This document shows, piece after piece, positions 34,835-45,701 of a stretch of DNA of 64,000 nucleotides. Position numbers and translations under genes: made by a program. The DNA lies in NCBI GenBank assembly GCA_948567375.1, contig OX419757.1:34286001-34350000 (forward strand), in the 5' to 3' direction. This DNA comes from Lunularia cruciata (Eukaryota > Streptophyta > Marchantiopsida > Lunulariales > Lunulariaceae). The notes under the pieces were generated by a model. The model was not told where the DNA came from, searched no databases, and worked only from the letters and a program-made list of their open reading frames with translations. The first letter of the stretch is position 1, and every line of letters begins with the position of its first letter.

Positions 34835-35825
34835 ATGACAAGCAATTTTCCATTGCCGTTAAGAAGTTGTCCTATAGGAGATCGTGGGAAGGGAAGTATA
34901 GTCAAAGACGCGCTGATGTGTTGAGAGGAAGTCAAGAGAGTTAATCCGGGAATCAATAGGAAGAATAGCCCCTAACCTAGAGTGGAAGAGAGAAAGATAT
35001 GAGGTGGGAAGAAGAACTCTGAATTTGCAATGAGAAATCATGCGATTCAAAGGTTAGATGTGATTGTGAGAATCAAGGTCCTTAGTAGGCTTTGGATTGC
35101 ATTCTTGGTATGGAACTAGAATGTTAGTTTTCTAGGTTTCATGACTAAGATCATCAAGAGTAAGTGTCTCAATAGCCATAAGGAAGAAGAGAAGAGAGGA
35201 AATCCGGCTTGATGGACAAAGTCAGATTGGAGATTAGTACTCAAGAGAGAAGCAGGCGCAAAGCATGGTGCCATGCTCTTGAGGAAGGGAGAAGTAGCCA
35301 AAGAAACCCAAGAAGTGAGGGATGCCTTCTCTTCGAAGCGCACAAAGAATGGCTACAAAGTGAAGAGCTATAAGGATCTTGTCAAGAGGAGAATTGTGAG
35401 TGCTCTAATGGTGATCTTGAAGCCGGAGAGAACAACCTATGTGATGAAGCACCAAGTAGTATTCTTCCATAAGATGTTTGCAGGAGAGCCAATCAATTGG
35501 GCAAAGTGTTTCCATCACAAGGACTCTACGGATGATGTGGAATTTGAGAGACAAGTCACCTCCACATTACATTATGCCATTTGCAGCCCACTTCTTTCTG
35601 GGGCTGAACTTGCTCAATGAGGTAGAGAGACACAAGATGGTGTCCCATTTCCACCCCAACTTGAGAAGAGATGTTGATGCGGAGTAGCAGCAGTACATCC
35701 TACAAATCAAGAGTAGCAATGAGTACTACAAGCAGACAGGGCAGAGTGTGCAATTGAAGGTGATCACTCTGAAGTCAAAGAAGAGGAGTTGACAAGGAGA
35801 AGAAGAAGAAGTAGAGAAGGCACAA
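34835..35825 (+). pseudogene. Coiled-coil LTR ORF of sLTR-d, N-terminal domain
   Basis: The start MTSNFPLPLRSCP (34835) is shared with sLTR-a and sLTR-e. The N-terminal domain of about 280 residues is conserved in all copies: RNHAI(W/Q)RLDVI, TKSDWRLVLKREAGAKHGA (ancestral ESDWKLVL), YVMKHQ, FAGEPINWAKCFHHK, MPFAAHFFLGLNLLNEVERH, VSHFHPNLRRDVDAE. It has no motif I can assign to a known enzyme or DNA-binding fold. Stops break it (34922, 35210, 35620 area). MT-2 cuts it at 35825; it continues at 46152. Confidence 0.78.
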
Positions 35826-35931
35826 TGTCGTGCGTATATACATCGCTACACAACATACATCGCTGTCAACATTATACACTATAGAAACACAACTCACACA
35901 TAAGTCATACATAGACTCTAAAGTGCCACAA
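35826..35931 (-). repeat. MT-2 terminal repeat B2
   Basis: 106 bp; on the minus strand it reads TTGTGGCACTTTAG... to CGCACGACA. It is the outermost 3' end of MT-2, followed by the target duplication. It is nearly identical to B1 (36383-36488), and the single B at the 3' end of MT-1 (62306-62410) is homologous. Confidence 0.85.
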
Positions 35932-36380
35932 TAATCAGATTGCTTAACACTCTCAACTCAACTCAACTCAGATCAGTACTTGATCTGTCACTCTATAAAC
36001 TACTAACAACTGGGCACTGATTACAGTCAAGCCACACCCACTCAAGCATAGAGAATCTAGGTGACGCTCGCCGGCCTCTGTCCACCATAGCCAGGAACTC
36101 GAAAGCTCAACATCAGAGAAGTGAGCTCTCTAGAGCTCACTTTGAAACTATACCCCTTGGACTTGAGCTAGCACTGAAACCCTAATGGTCCCGTTGACGG
36201 CACACTTGACGGTGCAAACGGTGCAAAGTGACGGTGGGCCCCACTGTGAAGTTAGGACTCCAAACACAAAATCTAACCGTCGGAAAGTAGTCTCTGAGAA
36301 ACTGCTAGAATAACTCTAACTACTATCACTAGAACTCTAGTGTCCGAGCATCTAGATGCGGAACTACAAATGGCATGACA
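35932..36380 (-). repeat. MT-2 internal repeat A2
   Basis: 449 bp, homologous to A1 (45702-46147). It stands between the two B repeats. On the minus strand it begins TGTCATGCCATTTG and ends CTGATTA, then runs straight into B2. Confidence 0.85.
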
Positions 36381-36382
36381 GC

Positions 36383-36488
36383 TGTTGTGCGTATATACAT
36401 CGCTACACAACATATATCACTGTCAACATCATACACTATAGAAACACAACTCACACATAAGTCATACATAGACTCTAAAGTGCCACAA
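36383..36488 (-). repeat. MT-2 repeat B1
   Basis: 106-bp copy of B beside the purine tract. Two extra bases (GC) separate it from A2. Its own ends, TGTGG...CAACA, have the TG...CA form of LTR ends. Confidence 0.85.
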
Positions 36489-36490
36489 TT

Positions 36491-36505
36491 GCCCCCCTAG
36501 CTAGC
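36491..36505 (-). other. MT-2 polypurine tract
   Basis: Minus strand GCTAGCTAGGGGGGC, followed by two bases and then B1. The run of six G in a purine stretch at the 3' edge of the internal region is the expected plus-strand primer. It lies next to B, not next to A. Confidence 0.7.
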
Positions 36506-36656
36506 GGTTAGGTCCCTCTAACTCCAGATAGCCATCTACTCTAAGTATATGGTATACCCTCTAATGGGCAAAGATCAGGAGGCCGGGTGCTATGGAGCCC
36601 CATCGTTAGTCGCTTGTCTGCAATCTATACCATATAAAGAATGAACTAGCTATAGG

Positions 36657-36992
36657 TCAAGTACATTTAGGACATAACCACTGTCCCTGAGGAACCACTG
36701 TGAGGGGAGGAGTCATACATGCCATATGCCATCCTCTCGAACAGCTATCACACACTAACATAGTAGTAGCTCCACCAGAAGAGCCACATAACATACACCT
36801 CAAGCCAGCACGTACAAGTGCCAAGCTTGGGTCCATAGTACCATCAATGTTTGGGAGGTGGCATGGCGCACAATTGCACACATGATCCTTCCAAACAACA
36901 CCATCACATCCTTCTAACACAAGGACTCCAGATGGCAAAACCTCGCGCACTCTCAAGATTGTGCGGCCTGTAGAAACATCAAGTGTTGTCAT
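36657..36992 (-). pseudogene. MT-2 integrase C-terminal extension with intact PHD finger
   Basis: A 111-codon stretch, downstream of the integrase and separated by stops. Residues 1-60 (TTLDVSTGRTILRVREVLPS, VLEGCDGVVWKDHV, CHLPNIDGTMDPSL) look like an integrase tail domain. Residues about 65-111 form a PHD finger with all eight ligands in C4HC3 order: CMLC, CDSC, GWHMAC and CPKC. PHD fingers read histone H3 tails; here it could direct integration, a role played by the chromodomain in other gypsy elements. MT-1 has a decayed copy. The zinc site is intact although neighbouring codons are broken. Confidence 0.85.
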
Positions 36993-37061
36993 TGCTGTCT
37001 ACTGTAGATATACATAGTCGCTTGGATGAAATTGACGGATCGAGGGTCTATAACCTCCTCC

Positions 37062-38078
37062 TCAAATTGTAGCATAGCGTAAAGTATCTCTATGCTGAGC
37101 AATTGCCAAGTTCTCAAAAGCCATCGGCATCACTCTCCAAAATATCTCTGCCCATTGAGAACATGCGCTCATCCATACATTGGGGTCATCCAAGTCCAAA
37201 ACTACAGTAGCATCTTGACGAATGGCTGTAGGTAAATCTGGATCTCGTCCATAGAGTAGAAAGTATGGAGAGAAGGATGCTAAGGAGGCTTGCCAGCTGA
37301 ACCGATAGCCCATGGCCAACCAAGGTAATTGGAGATCCCAATCTCCCAAGTGGCCTCTCTGCAAACCATACTTTTGCAATCTTCTCTTCACCGTCTGAAC
37401 CACTCTCTCTGCTAAGCCATCTGCCTCAGGGTGATCTCGGGATGTCGTATGATGATCAATCAAAGCCTTGTCACACAAGACCTGAAACTCCCCTAAGAAC
37501 TCTGTACCCTGATCAGTCAAAACCTCAGCTGGTGCACCAAAATGACTAAGAACTTGATCCATGAACGAGTAAATTGTCCCTTCACTAGACTTGTCAGGAA
37601 GTGCCACCATCTCAATCCACTTGGAGAAGTGCTCCACCATCACCAAAACATACCGATGATGTCTCACAGTCAGCGGTAAAGGTCCGGCGAAGTCCAAACT
37701 CCAATGGTAACCCAATCCCATGATAGGTAATGGGTGTAACTGTGGCATAGTAGCATTGAATGATGCTCTAACTCGGTCACAAACCATACATCTGGCAACA
37801 AACTATTGTACCTTGGTCTGCATACCACGCCACCAATAATGACTCTAGAGTAAGCTATATGTATGCTTTACTCCAAAATGTCCTAGCTCCTCATGAGCAT
37901 GACGGACCAACTGTGGTCTCTGTGATGGAAGTGGTACTACTTGCACTCTACCATCCTCCCAAACATGCAAAAGGTGTCTACCCTCCAATCTGAACCGTCT
38001 AGCTTGCTGAAGAACACGGTCTCTCTCCTTGGCCCCAACTGTGCCACCCACAACACCAGTGCGAAGATAGTCCATCAC
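37062..38078 (-). pseudogene. MT-2 integrase
   Basis: Two open pieces. 37845-38078 holds the first half of the zinc arm (LVRHAHEELGHFGVKHTYSL); the remaining ligands follow across stops (ARCMVCDRV). 37062-37787 (241 codons) holds the catalytic core with the Asp of WSLDFAGPLPL, LTDQGTEFLGEF and the Glu of DGLAERVVQTVKRR, so the D-D-E triad is present. The end has a TGA at 37072-37074 at a codon that is also TGA in MT-1. It should join DNA ends to the target; the 4-bp target duplication fits this enzyme type. Confidence 0.9.
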
Positions 38079-38102
38079 TAAGACATCGTCATGAATGTCT
38101 CG

Positions 38103-39681
38103 CTAAATTGTACCGATATCTTCACTCTCTGGATCTATGACCTCAATAACTCCTCCTGTATGCGCTGAGAGAGATACCACCAATGCCTCTGCAAATATAC
38201 ATAGAAAGGCCGATGCATGCCAACCAGGCACCATCTCCTCATGTGTCTCACCATGCCAATGTGCTCCGGTCTGATCCTGCTGGCTGGGACATGGGTTTCT
38301 ACTCAACCCATCTGCATCACGGTTCATCACTCCAGGTCTGTAAACAACCGTGAAATCATACTCCTGTAAAATCAGAGCCCATCGTGCAAGCTTCCCTGAA
38401 AGCTTGTCGGACTCCATCAACCACTTCAGCGGCTGATGATCAGTGATGAGAGTGAAGGGGTTACCAAATAGGTAACATCGGAAATGTGCTACTGCCCAAA
38501 TTGCTACCAAGCACTCTCCCTCATATGAACTATACTTTGCCTCCGCTGAATTGTTGGAGCAACTAGCATAGGCCACCACAAACTCCTTCTCCTCATCATC
38601 ATGTTGGGTGAGCACCACTCCAAGCCCCAACAAACTCCAATCAGTGTGAACCTGAATGGTCGTCCCCTGATCGGTCTCCTCAAAATAGGAGCAGATGTCA
38701 ACCTCTCCTTGAGCTCTACAAAAGCTCTCTCCTGCTCATCTCCCCAACACCACTCCTGTGTAAGCTTGGTCAACTTCGTCAAGGCCTTGGCAATGGCACT
38801 AAATCCTCTAACATAGCGGCGATAGAAGTTTGCCAACCCAAGGAATGCTTGCACTCTGCTCACATCCGTAGGCTGAGGAATACGTGCAATAGCCTCCACC
38901 TTGGTCTGCTGGACACCAAGTCCTCCGGGGTAGATAGTGTGACCCAAATACTCAACCTGCTCGTGGAAGAACCTACACTTCCCAAGATGTAATTTGAGTC
39001 CATGAGATCTCAACCTCTCAAACACCTCCAACAACTGTCTCTCATGCTCTTCCACAATAGTGCTATAAACCAAAATGTCATCAATATAGCACTGAGCAAA
39101 ATCCAATCCAGCTAGGATCCTATCTATGACCCTCTGGAACTCAATAGGAGCATTCTTTAACCCAAATGGTAAGAACCTCCACTGATATAACACATCCTTG
39201 CCGTGAGGATCAATAGCCCAAAATGTTGTCTTGGACTTATCCTTCTCCCTGATCGGCAACTGATGATATCACGCTCAAAGATCCAAAGTACTAAAGACCT
39301 TTGCATGCCCAATCGCATCAAAAATCTCCTCCGGTGTAGGCATGGCATACTGATCAGCCCTGGTCTGTCGGTTGATAGGACGGTAATCTCCACACATCCG
39401 CCTATCTATATAGTTGCCATGCATATCCTTCTTGGCTGGCATCACTGTCGCTGATGCATACTCTCCATGTGAAATCTCCACCAAACCAGCCTCAAAAAGG
39501 TCACTACTCCGGCTCTGAATCAATGTCCTCTCCATATCACTATATTGATAAGGACGTCTGAAAACTGGTGTGTCGCTAGTCAGCTCAATCCATATACCAG
39601 GTCTCTTCAGAGCACCCAAATCCTTCATATTGAAGGCAAAACAACTCGTGTGACTCCTCAAGAACCTCCAAACCCTCTGTC
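38103..39681 (-). pseudogene. MT-2 reverse transcriptase and RNase H
   Basis: Pieces 39275-39681 (RT fingers: FNMKDLGALKRPGIWIEL, ATVMPAKKDMHGNYIDRR, CGDYRPINRQT), 38504-39259 (KSKTTFWAIDPHG, FLPFGLKNAPIEFQR, catalytic YIDD in CYIDDILVYS, FLGLANFYRRYV) and 38103-38633 (RNase H: YEGECLVAIWAVAHF, ITDHQPLKWLM, DADGLSRNP). A TGA at 39275-39277 stands where an Arg codon CGA is expected and is shared with MT-1. The first about 390 bp (39290-39681) is repeated in inverted orientation at 44664-45054. Confidence 0.9.
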
Positions 39682-40392
39682 TTGATGGCGTGAGGCTAGC
39701 TAGTTTAGAGTAGATCTTGGTCATTGGTTGGCAAAATCTGCCTTTCCTACTAGATTGTGTGCAATAGGGTTTGACCCCTAGATCTCTTGTTCCTAGACTG
39801 GTGCCCTAGCCAACTGGTCCACCCTCACTTGTTGTCCTAGTGACTGCGCCACTGTTATCTATACACATGTAGCTTTGGCTAGGAGAGGTAGTTTGATCCC
39901 ATTCTTGGTGATCCTGGTAGCTTAGGACTTAGATACAAACTGCTCTTATGTCAAATGCCAAATGGTGGCAGAGTCAGTCTAGTGTTGTGTTATGAGATGG
40001 AGGGTTTTTGTTTAGATTTCTTGTGATTAGATCCCCTCCATTCTCTGCTTCTTGTTTGTGCACCACGTTTGTGTGAGATGCCTTGACTTTTGAGCGTTGG
40101 TGCTTTGGTGTGCTCTCGGTGGTGAGGCTGGAGTGATGACCAATCAGACTACCTTTGTTTCTCTCCGGTGAGGCAAGAAGTGATGACCTATAGACCGTGA
40201 GAGTGCGTGTTATGATGGCAGGTTACAGGTTACCCTTTCCCCTAGTGTAGTTATCTCGGTTAAAGTTACATTAAGTGGGTGGTGCTTAGTTAGTATTGGC
40301 ACTTGGTGGTGTTGCCACTTTGGTGGGGTACTTGCAGTTGCGACTTGCGGTTGCTGTTGGTGGTTTGGGTTTGCTATTGTGGTTACGTTGTC
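39682..40392 (+). other. MT-2 leader, distal part, in the inverted core
   Basis: Continues the leader that breaks off at 45055 on the other strand. It matches MT-1 32912-33643. It holds the antisense tRNA-like segment (39760-39825; B-box-like GGGG TCAAACCC on the minus strand and A-box-like GACCAGTTGGCTAGGGCA). No ORF of note. Confidence 0.7.
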
Positions 40393-42426
40393 ATGATAGA
40401 GTTCTTTGGAGATTCCAAAGGAGTTAGCCCTGTAGTACGCAGTGGGTTTACTCGGAGTGGTGCTCAATATTAGCATGTATCTTAGGTCCCAATGAGGGAG
40501 GAGATTGACTCTGAGTTGGAGTTCAACACAGGAGCTGATTTAGTTGAGAGTGCACTTGGTGTGTCCGCACCGTTGTTGTGGGACATGGACGAGATTTATG
40601 GGGCCTCCAAAGGCCCTAGGCGTTACTCTGGTACATTGGGTACCATTGAGTTGGATGACTTCATCCAGGAGTTCGATAGTTGGTATGATCTGCAGTAGAT
40701 GTGGAACCCAACTTTGTTCACACCCTTCATGGCATGGAAGGGGTTGTTTCAGCACTTGGAGGGTCCCCCGATGGACGACTACCATGAGTTCAGGAGAGCT
40801 CATTTGGAGGAGATTGAGTTATGGAGACAGTATTGGTCTCCACACTATGTCTCCATCACTTCAGGCTTGGTGGCCAGGAATAGATCGGCTGTACCTACGA
40901 GTTCTAGCTCGAGTAGTGTGGGTGGAGCTAGTGGAGGTGCACTAGCTGGAGATAGTGCTACTACAAGTGGAGGTACTGCTGCAGGAGGTGATGTGGTACC
41001 GGGGTTTAACCCCATGGTGGAGTTCTTCCTATGTTTGAGGCAGAACTACCAGGGAGTGCGGATTGACAAGCTGAAGAGCTTGCAAGAGTTCCAGCGGAAG
41101 GCTAGAGAGAGCCTATGCGAGGCATACACTGGCATGAGGCGGCTGATCAGTTTCACTCAGGGAGTTACTGAGGCCCAGGCAGTCCAGTTTTGGTATGGGA
41201 TACTGGACAGGGAGTTGCAACGTAGAGTTCGTGATGCTACGTTGTTGCAGGGCTACTTTGTCCACTTTGGCAGTAGTCTTTGGTTTGGCTGAGCGTATTG
41301 AGCTCAAATGGTAGAGGAGAGAGTGGTGACATCTGGATTTGGTAGGGAGACCTCATCCATGGCTGTGACTTCTTCTAGAGTGCAGTAGAGTGCACCATGC
41401 CCAGTTGGTTTTCAAGGACAGGGTGGACAGCCCAGATCCTATGGAGCGAGTGGAGGGCCTAGTGGAGTTAGACCCTTACCCTCATTTTTGGGTCAGCAGC
41501 AGCCAGTGAGTGGTGGTGTTGCTTGTTGGACTTGTGGTGGACCTCACCATAGGAGAGAGTGTACTCAGGGCAGCGGACCTGATACCTCTGGTGCATCACA
41601 GCCAGCACAGAGGCAGTGTGAGCACTGCCACAGATTTGGTCACACTAGTGACCGGTGTTTTGACCTACACCCGGAGTTACGGAGTGGTAGGGCTGCTATG
41701 GCAGGTAGTAGAGGAGCTCCTGTTCATGGAGGACAAGGTGGTAGAGGTGGTGGTAGAGGATCTACACCTAGTAGGGGTGCAGTACCTGCCCTTACTTCTG
41801 ACACAACTGTGGCTACTCGGATTGAGCAGTTGGAGCAGAGATTGGCTAGTATGGCTATTGCTCAGAGGAGATCAGATTTGGGTGCTGAGGCTTCCACCTC
41901 ATATGTTGGTGATAGAGATGCTTTGGACTTCATGTGCGGAGCAACACAAGTGGATGCATCTACAGCAGTCACTAGGAGTGCAGTACGTGCTCCAGAGCCT
42001 AGAGGAGCATCAGTGGAGTTGGACCCACAGAGAGGAGAGGTTGGGAGACAAGTCAGACTTCCCCAGTCTTTCACGCTATTTGAGGCATTGCAAACAACAT
42101 CCATGGTTCCTAGACGTCCCAATGCAAGTGTGGTAGGTGGTGATGGAGTACATGATGGACTACTTGCTAGTCAGCCGCCTACTACTACACAGACTGAGTC
42201 TAGCATGATGTTGGGGGCGGCTCAGCTGATTATGCGGCATCCTTTGTTTTCAGCCAGTGACATGTTTACATTGGAACTTGACCCAACCCCAGTGTTCCGG
42301 TTGGCTGCCACGTTGTGTGAGAGTAGGGATGGTGCAGTTCCTACTACTAGAGCAGAGGTGGTTGGTAGTAGAGCTGACTTGATTGAGGAGCATGGGATCC
42401 GTTCAGCGACCAGTGGTTTATGGTAG
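40393..42426 (+). pseudogene. MT-2 gag with two zinc knuckles
   Basis: Start at 40393 by comparison with MT-1. Capsid-like part 40492-41292 (LDDFIQEFDSWYDLQ, WKGLFQHLEGPPMDDYHEF, PMVEFFLCLRQNYQGVR, RRLISFTQGVTEAQAVQFW), with the shared TAG at 40696-40698. A frameshift near 41260 leads to the frame 41488-42426 with two knuckles, CWTCGGPHHRREC and CEHCHRFGHTSDRC, then a Gly/Arg-rich stretch and a short coiled coil (ATRIEQLEQRLASMAIAQRR). It forms the particle and packages RNA. The end leads into protease after a TAG at 42424. Confidence 0.88.
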
Positions 42427-42841
42427 GCAGCAACGGCTAGACTGGAGGAGTTGCTAGCTAGACCGGCCTTTGAGAGAGCGCGGTTTACACCTGGTGTTGT
42501 CCTATTGGATAACCAGAGGGGGATTTTTTGTTTGGTGGGACCTTCAGGGAAGGTCTATACACCACAGAGAGTCTTGTTAGACTCTGGTGCACAACCTCTC
42601 ATGTTGGAGAAAGCTGCAGTTGTCGGTCTGGAGATACGGAAGACCAATGTGGAGAGGTGTCCATTTCAGATCCAGACATCTCTAGGTGGTGGTTCGACAT
42701 AGTACATCACACGTGGAGAGCTTGTTGTCTAGGTTCAGCCTGGTCATCTGATTGATAGCTCGGTGGTGAGAGCTCAGGCTATTGCAACGATAGCTGAGCT
42801 GATGATGTGCTAGTTGGGGGAGCAATGTTATACCCTATGGG
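42427..42841 (+). pseudogene. MT-2 aspartic protease
   Basis: The open part 42451-42702 contains VLLDSGAQPLMLEKAAVVGL, with a normal D-S-G active site. Two TAGs follow (42700 area and 42730-42732, the latter shared with MT-1). Comparison with MT-1 (57343: VLYPMGFSIDYWEE) shows that the protease tail and methyltransferase are one frame; MT-2 lost one base near 42842, shifting the frame. Confidence 0.8.
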
Positions 42842-44575
42842 TTCAGCATTGACTATTGGGAGGAGACAACCTCTTATAGACCTGGTTGGCAGTCTGGTGA
42901 GGGACAGGTATGTCGCCTACCAATACGCTTCAGTAGTGGCAGTCTTGGCTCACTACAGTCTGGGACCATGGCAACATCAGTTTTAGCTTTCAGTGGTGCA
43001 GTTACTTGGCCTGGTGACTTGTTGGAGGGGAACGCCCATGCAGAGGATACTCCAGTACCAGAGGAGATCACTTGGCTATGGAGTACAAGTGGGATTGTTC
43101 CATCCACCTTGGATGTTCCATTGCGGAGTTCAGAGGAGGCATTGCAGCAACATGCAGATCAGTTGGTGCATCAGGCTTGGAGTGGAGCCTTCGTACCATC
43201 AGGAGATGAGTGTGAGGATGAACCCCCAGAGGCGATTGCTTTGACACCTCTGGATACCACACTCATTGCTTGGCAGTATCCAGTAGAGGGGATATGCCTA
43301 TTGGAGTTGTTTGGTAGGATCAGCACCAGACTGGCTGCGGTGTTACAGGCGGGTATCCAAGTACAGAGGTACTTGTATGTAGAGAGAGATGAGACTGCTA
43401 GGCAAGTCTCTCTACATCATGTGGCACACTTGGCCTATTGGTATCCGGAGTTATTATCAATGTCAGCAGTCAGAGGTTACCAGAAGGCCCTACCAGGAGA
43501 CATTTCCTTACTGGGGGCTCATGACCTAGAGAGACATGGGCCTATTCACTTGGTGATTTCTGGATGGCCATGTCAGGGACATACACGTGCGGGCCGCGGT
43601 TTGGGTCTTCAGGATCCTCGTTCTCGTGTGTTTTGGGAGATGTTACGGATACTACGACATCTTCAGGTTCATCAATCTGTTTCTCCAACTTACCTTTTGG
43701 AGAACGTTCCTTTGATGGGTGATTCTTGCACTAGAGTGGTGGCGAGTACACATCAGGTCCACTCTTGGATGGGACCTGCTGTATTGTTAGATGCAGCCAA
43801 AGTAGGATCACGGGCTCATCGTCTTCGTCTTTGGTGGACAAACCTCTTACCTAGAGAGGTTCTACAACGTAGTTATGATGGGATTCAGCGACTTGACCAC
43901 ATCCTTGTTGATGATATCTTGGATGTTGGGTGTCAGTCTCAGACAATGGTAGTGGCTGATAGGTCACCTATGGCAGTGGTGAACCTAGTTGGACAGCCTA
44001 GAGCTGCATTTCCCACACTCATGAGTTTCCCAAGCTCTCATGCTTTTCGAGAGGGAGGACCTGGACTTGTTTGGGACTCATAGTTATAGCAGTTGGTGGA
44101 GCCCAACACTGATGAGAGAGAGCGAGCGATGGGATTTTGCACCGGTATTACCGCTATTCTAGTAGTATCAAAGGCATCTAGGCGTCAAGTGTTAGGTCAG
44201 GCTATGGACCTGAACTGTTTGACTTGGATTGTGAGCCTTGGCTTGGCAGAGCAGCGTAGGATGCACTTGATAAGCATCACCACTCGGACACTTGTGAGCC
44301 ATGTGCCTATCGAGACGATTCCGGCACATGCTGGGGGCGATGGACCGAGTGGACATGGTATTCTTGGGACACATCCAGTAGCTACTAGGGAGAGTGGTCT
44401 ACTTGGAGTCCATCCAGGTGAGCGTGGGCTACTTGGATTACACCCTTGGTCCACATGGGATGCAGCTAGAGGACGTGTGGAGCTTGCAGCCAGAGTGGAG
44501 GGAGTTTTTCACACAGAGGTTGGGACCTCTAGTGGTCGGGAGCATGACACTATTGCTCCCAAGGGCCCAGTGTAG
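42842..44575 (+). pseudogene. MT-2 DNMT3-like DNA (cytosine-5) methyltransferase domain
   Basis: Open from the frame at 42842 to 44083 and, after two in-frame TAGs (44081, 44087), to 44575, all in one frame. C5-methyltransferase motifs appear in family order: I, SAM binding (LLELFGRISTRLAAVLQAGI, about 43297-43350); acidic II (YLYVERDETAR); IV with catalytic Cys (VISGWPCQGHTRAG, Cys codon 43571-43573); VI (YLLENVP, Glu codon 43700); VIII (GSRAHRLRLWWTNL); IX-like (DERERAMGFCTG, about 44111); X-like (RRQVLGQAMDLNCLTWI). Order and the AHR-x-R-x-x-W-x-N box resemble DNMT3/DRM enzymes. Two motif I glycines, present in MT-1 (FGGISTGL), are Arg here. A Gly-rich linker fills 44300-44575. It would methylate cytosine in DNA; target unknown. 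Confidence 0.88.
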
Positions 44576-44578
44576 CAG

Positions 44579-45054
44579 TCAGTCAGTACGTCTTCCACTC
44601 CTACTATAGTTACAGAGGATACTTGGGAGCCAGATCTTGGACCCAAGCTTACTGGAGAGGAAAGACGGAGGGTTTGGAGGTTCTTGAGGAGTCACACGAG
44701 TTGTTTTGCCTTCAGTATGAAGGATTTGGGTGCTCTGAAGAGACCTGGTATATGGATTGAGCTGACTAGCAATACACCAGTTTTCAGATGTCCTTATCAA
44801 TATAGAAATATGGAGAGGACATTGATTCAGAGCCGGAGAAGTGACCTTTTTGAGGCTGGTTTGGTGGAGATTTCACATGGAGAGTATGCATCAGCGACAG
44901 TGATGCCAGCCAAGAAGGATATGCATGGCAACTATATAGATAGGTGGATGTGTGGAGATTACCGTCCTATCAACCGACAGACCAGGGCTGATCAGTATGC
45001 CATGCCTACACCGGAGGAGATTTTTGATGCGATTGGGCATACAAAGGTCTTTAG
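44579..45054 (+). pseudogene. MT-2 RT start, inverted duplicate
   Basis: Continues the gag-protease-methyltransferase polyprotein into RT: FSMKDLGALKRPGIWIEL, ATVMPAKKDMHGNYIDRW, CGDYRPINRQT, then breaks at KVFS (45054) where the plus-strand core meets the minus-strand leader. The segment 44664-45054 is an inverted repeat of 39290-39681 with a few changes, for example TSNTPVFRC against TSDTPVFRR. Confidence 0.85.
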
Positions 45055-45701
45055 CTGGCTTGCTTTGGCAACCCTCCGTCTCCTTCTGGCCCTTATAGGC
45101 CTTTGTAGCCTCTCATAGCCCATAGCCCTATGCCTCAAAGCCTCAAACACCAAAATTCAGCCAAATGAGGCCTTTCTTGTTGCCACTTTGAACCTCCTCT
45201 AAAATTGGCAAAACTTCTCCAAATCTGCGAAAGTCCTCCAAACTAGCAAAACTCCTCTAAATCTGGCCAAATAGCAAAAACTCCTCCAAATCTGGCCCAA
45301 AATCTGACGTAAAATCTGACGTTAACCCTAAAGATGGCTGTCCGCCAAATCCCCCGCTAACTTTCCACTCGAGCAAAATTGACAAAACGGGTTTTTCCAA
45401 ATCATAATTTCATGAGAAGAGCTTCCCAACTCCACCTTCAATTTGACTTTCTGAACCCAACTCGTAGCAAATTGGTCATGCCTTCACCTCCTGAGCTCAA
45501 AATCACAACACTGCTCAAAAATTGCTCCTTCTTTGCTCAAAATTTGGCCAGCGCTTCCGCACACCATCCGCCTAACTGCCAAATCTGCATCACTTGGGAA
45601 ACAAAGAACTTGAATCGAGCTACCACAATCCATTGAGCTTGGAGATACCACCAACACTCAGAGTTCCTGCACTTGATTTCCCCTTGACTTCACTTCTTTG
45701 A
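45055..45701 (-). other. MT-2 leader, proximal part
   Basis: Minus-strand leader next to repeat A1, matching MT-1 32362-32910. On the minus strand it ends CAAGCCAG at 45055; if the core is turned back, the next bases are CTTGATGGCG, matching MT-1 CAAGCCAACTTGTTGGCG. The weak primer-site-like TGGTATCTCCAAGC is at about 45640-45655. Confidence 0.7.

Noticed and set aside
36657-36992. A host PHD-finger chromatin protein gene
   Set aside because: It follows directly on an integrase core and lies just before the purine tract; MT-1 has the same arrangement.
41510-42136. A 208-codon ORF
   Set aside because: It overlaps MT-2 gag in another frame; the gag frame has the zinc knuckles.
42968-44083. 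A host DNA methyltransferase gene
   Set aside because: The frame joins a retroelement protease upstream and RT downstream, and the layout repeats in MT-1.
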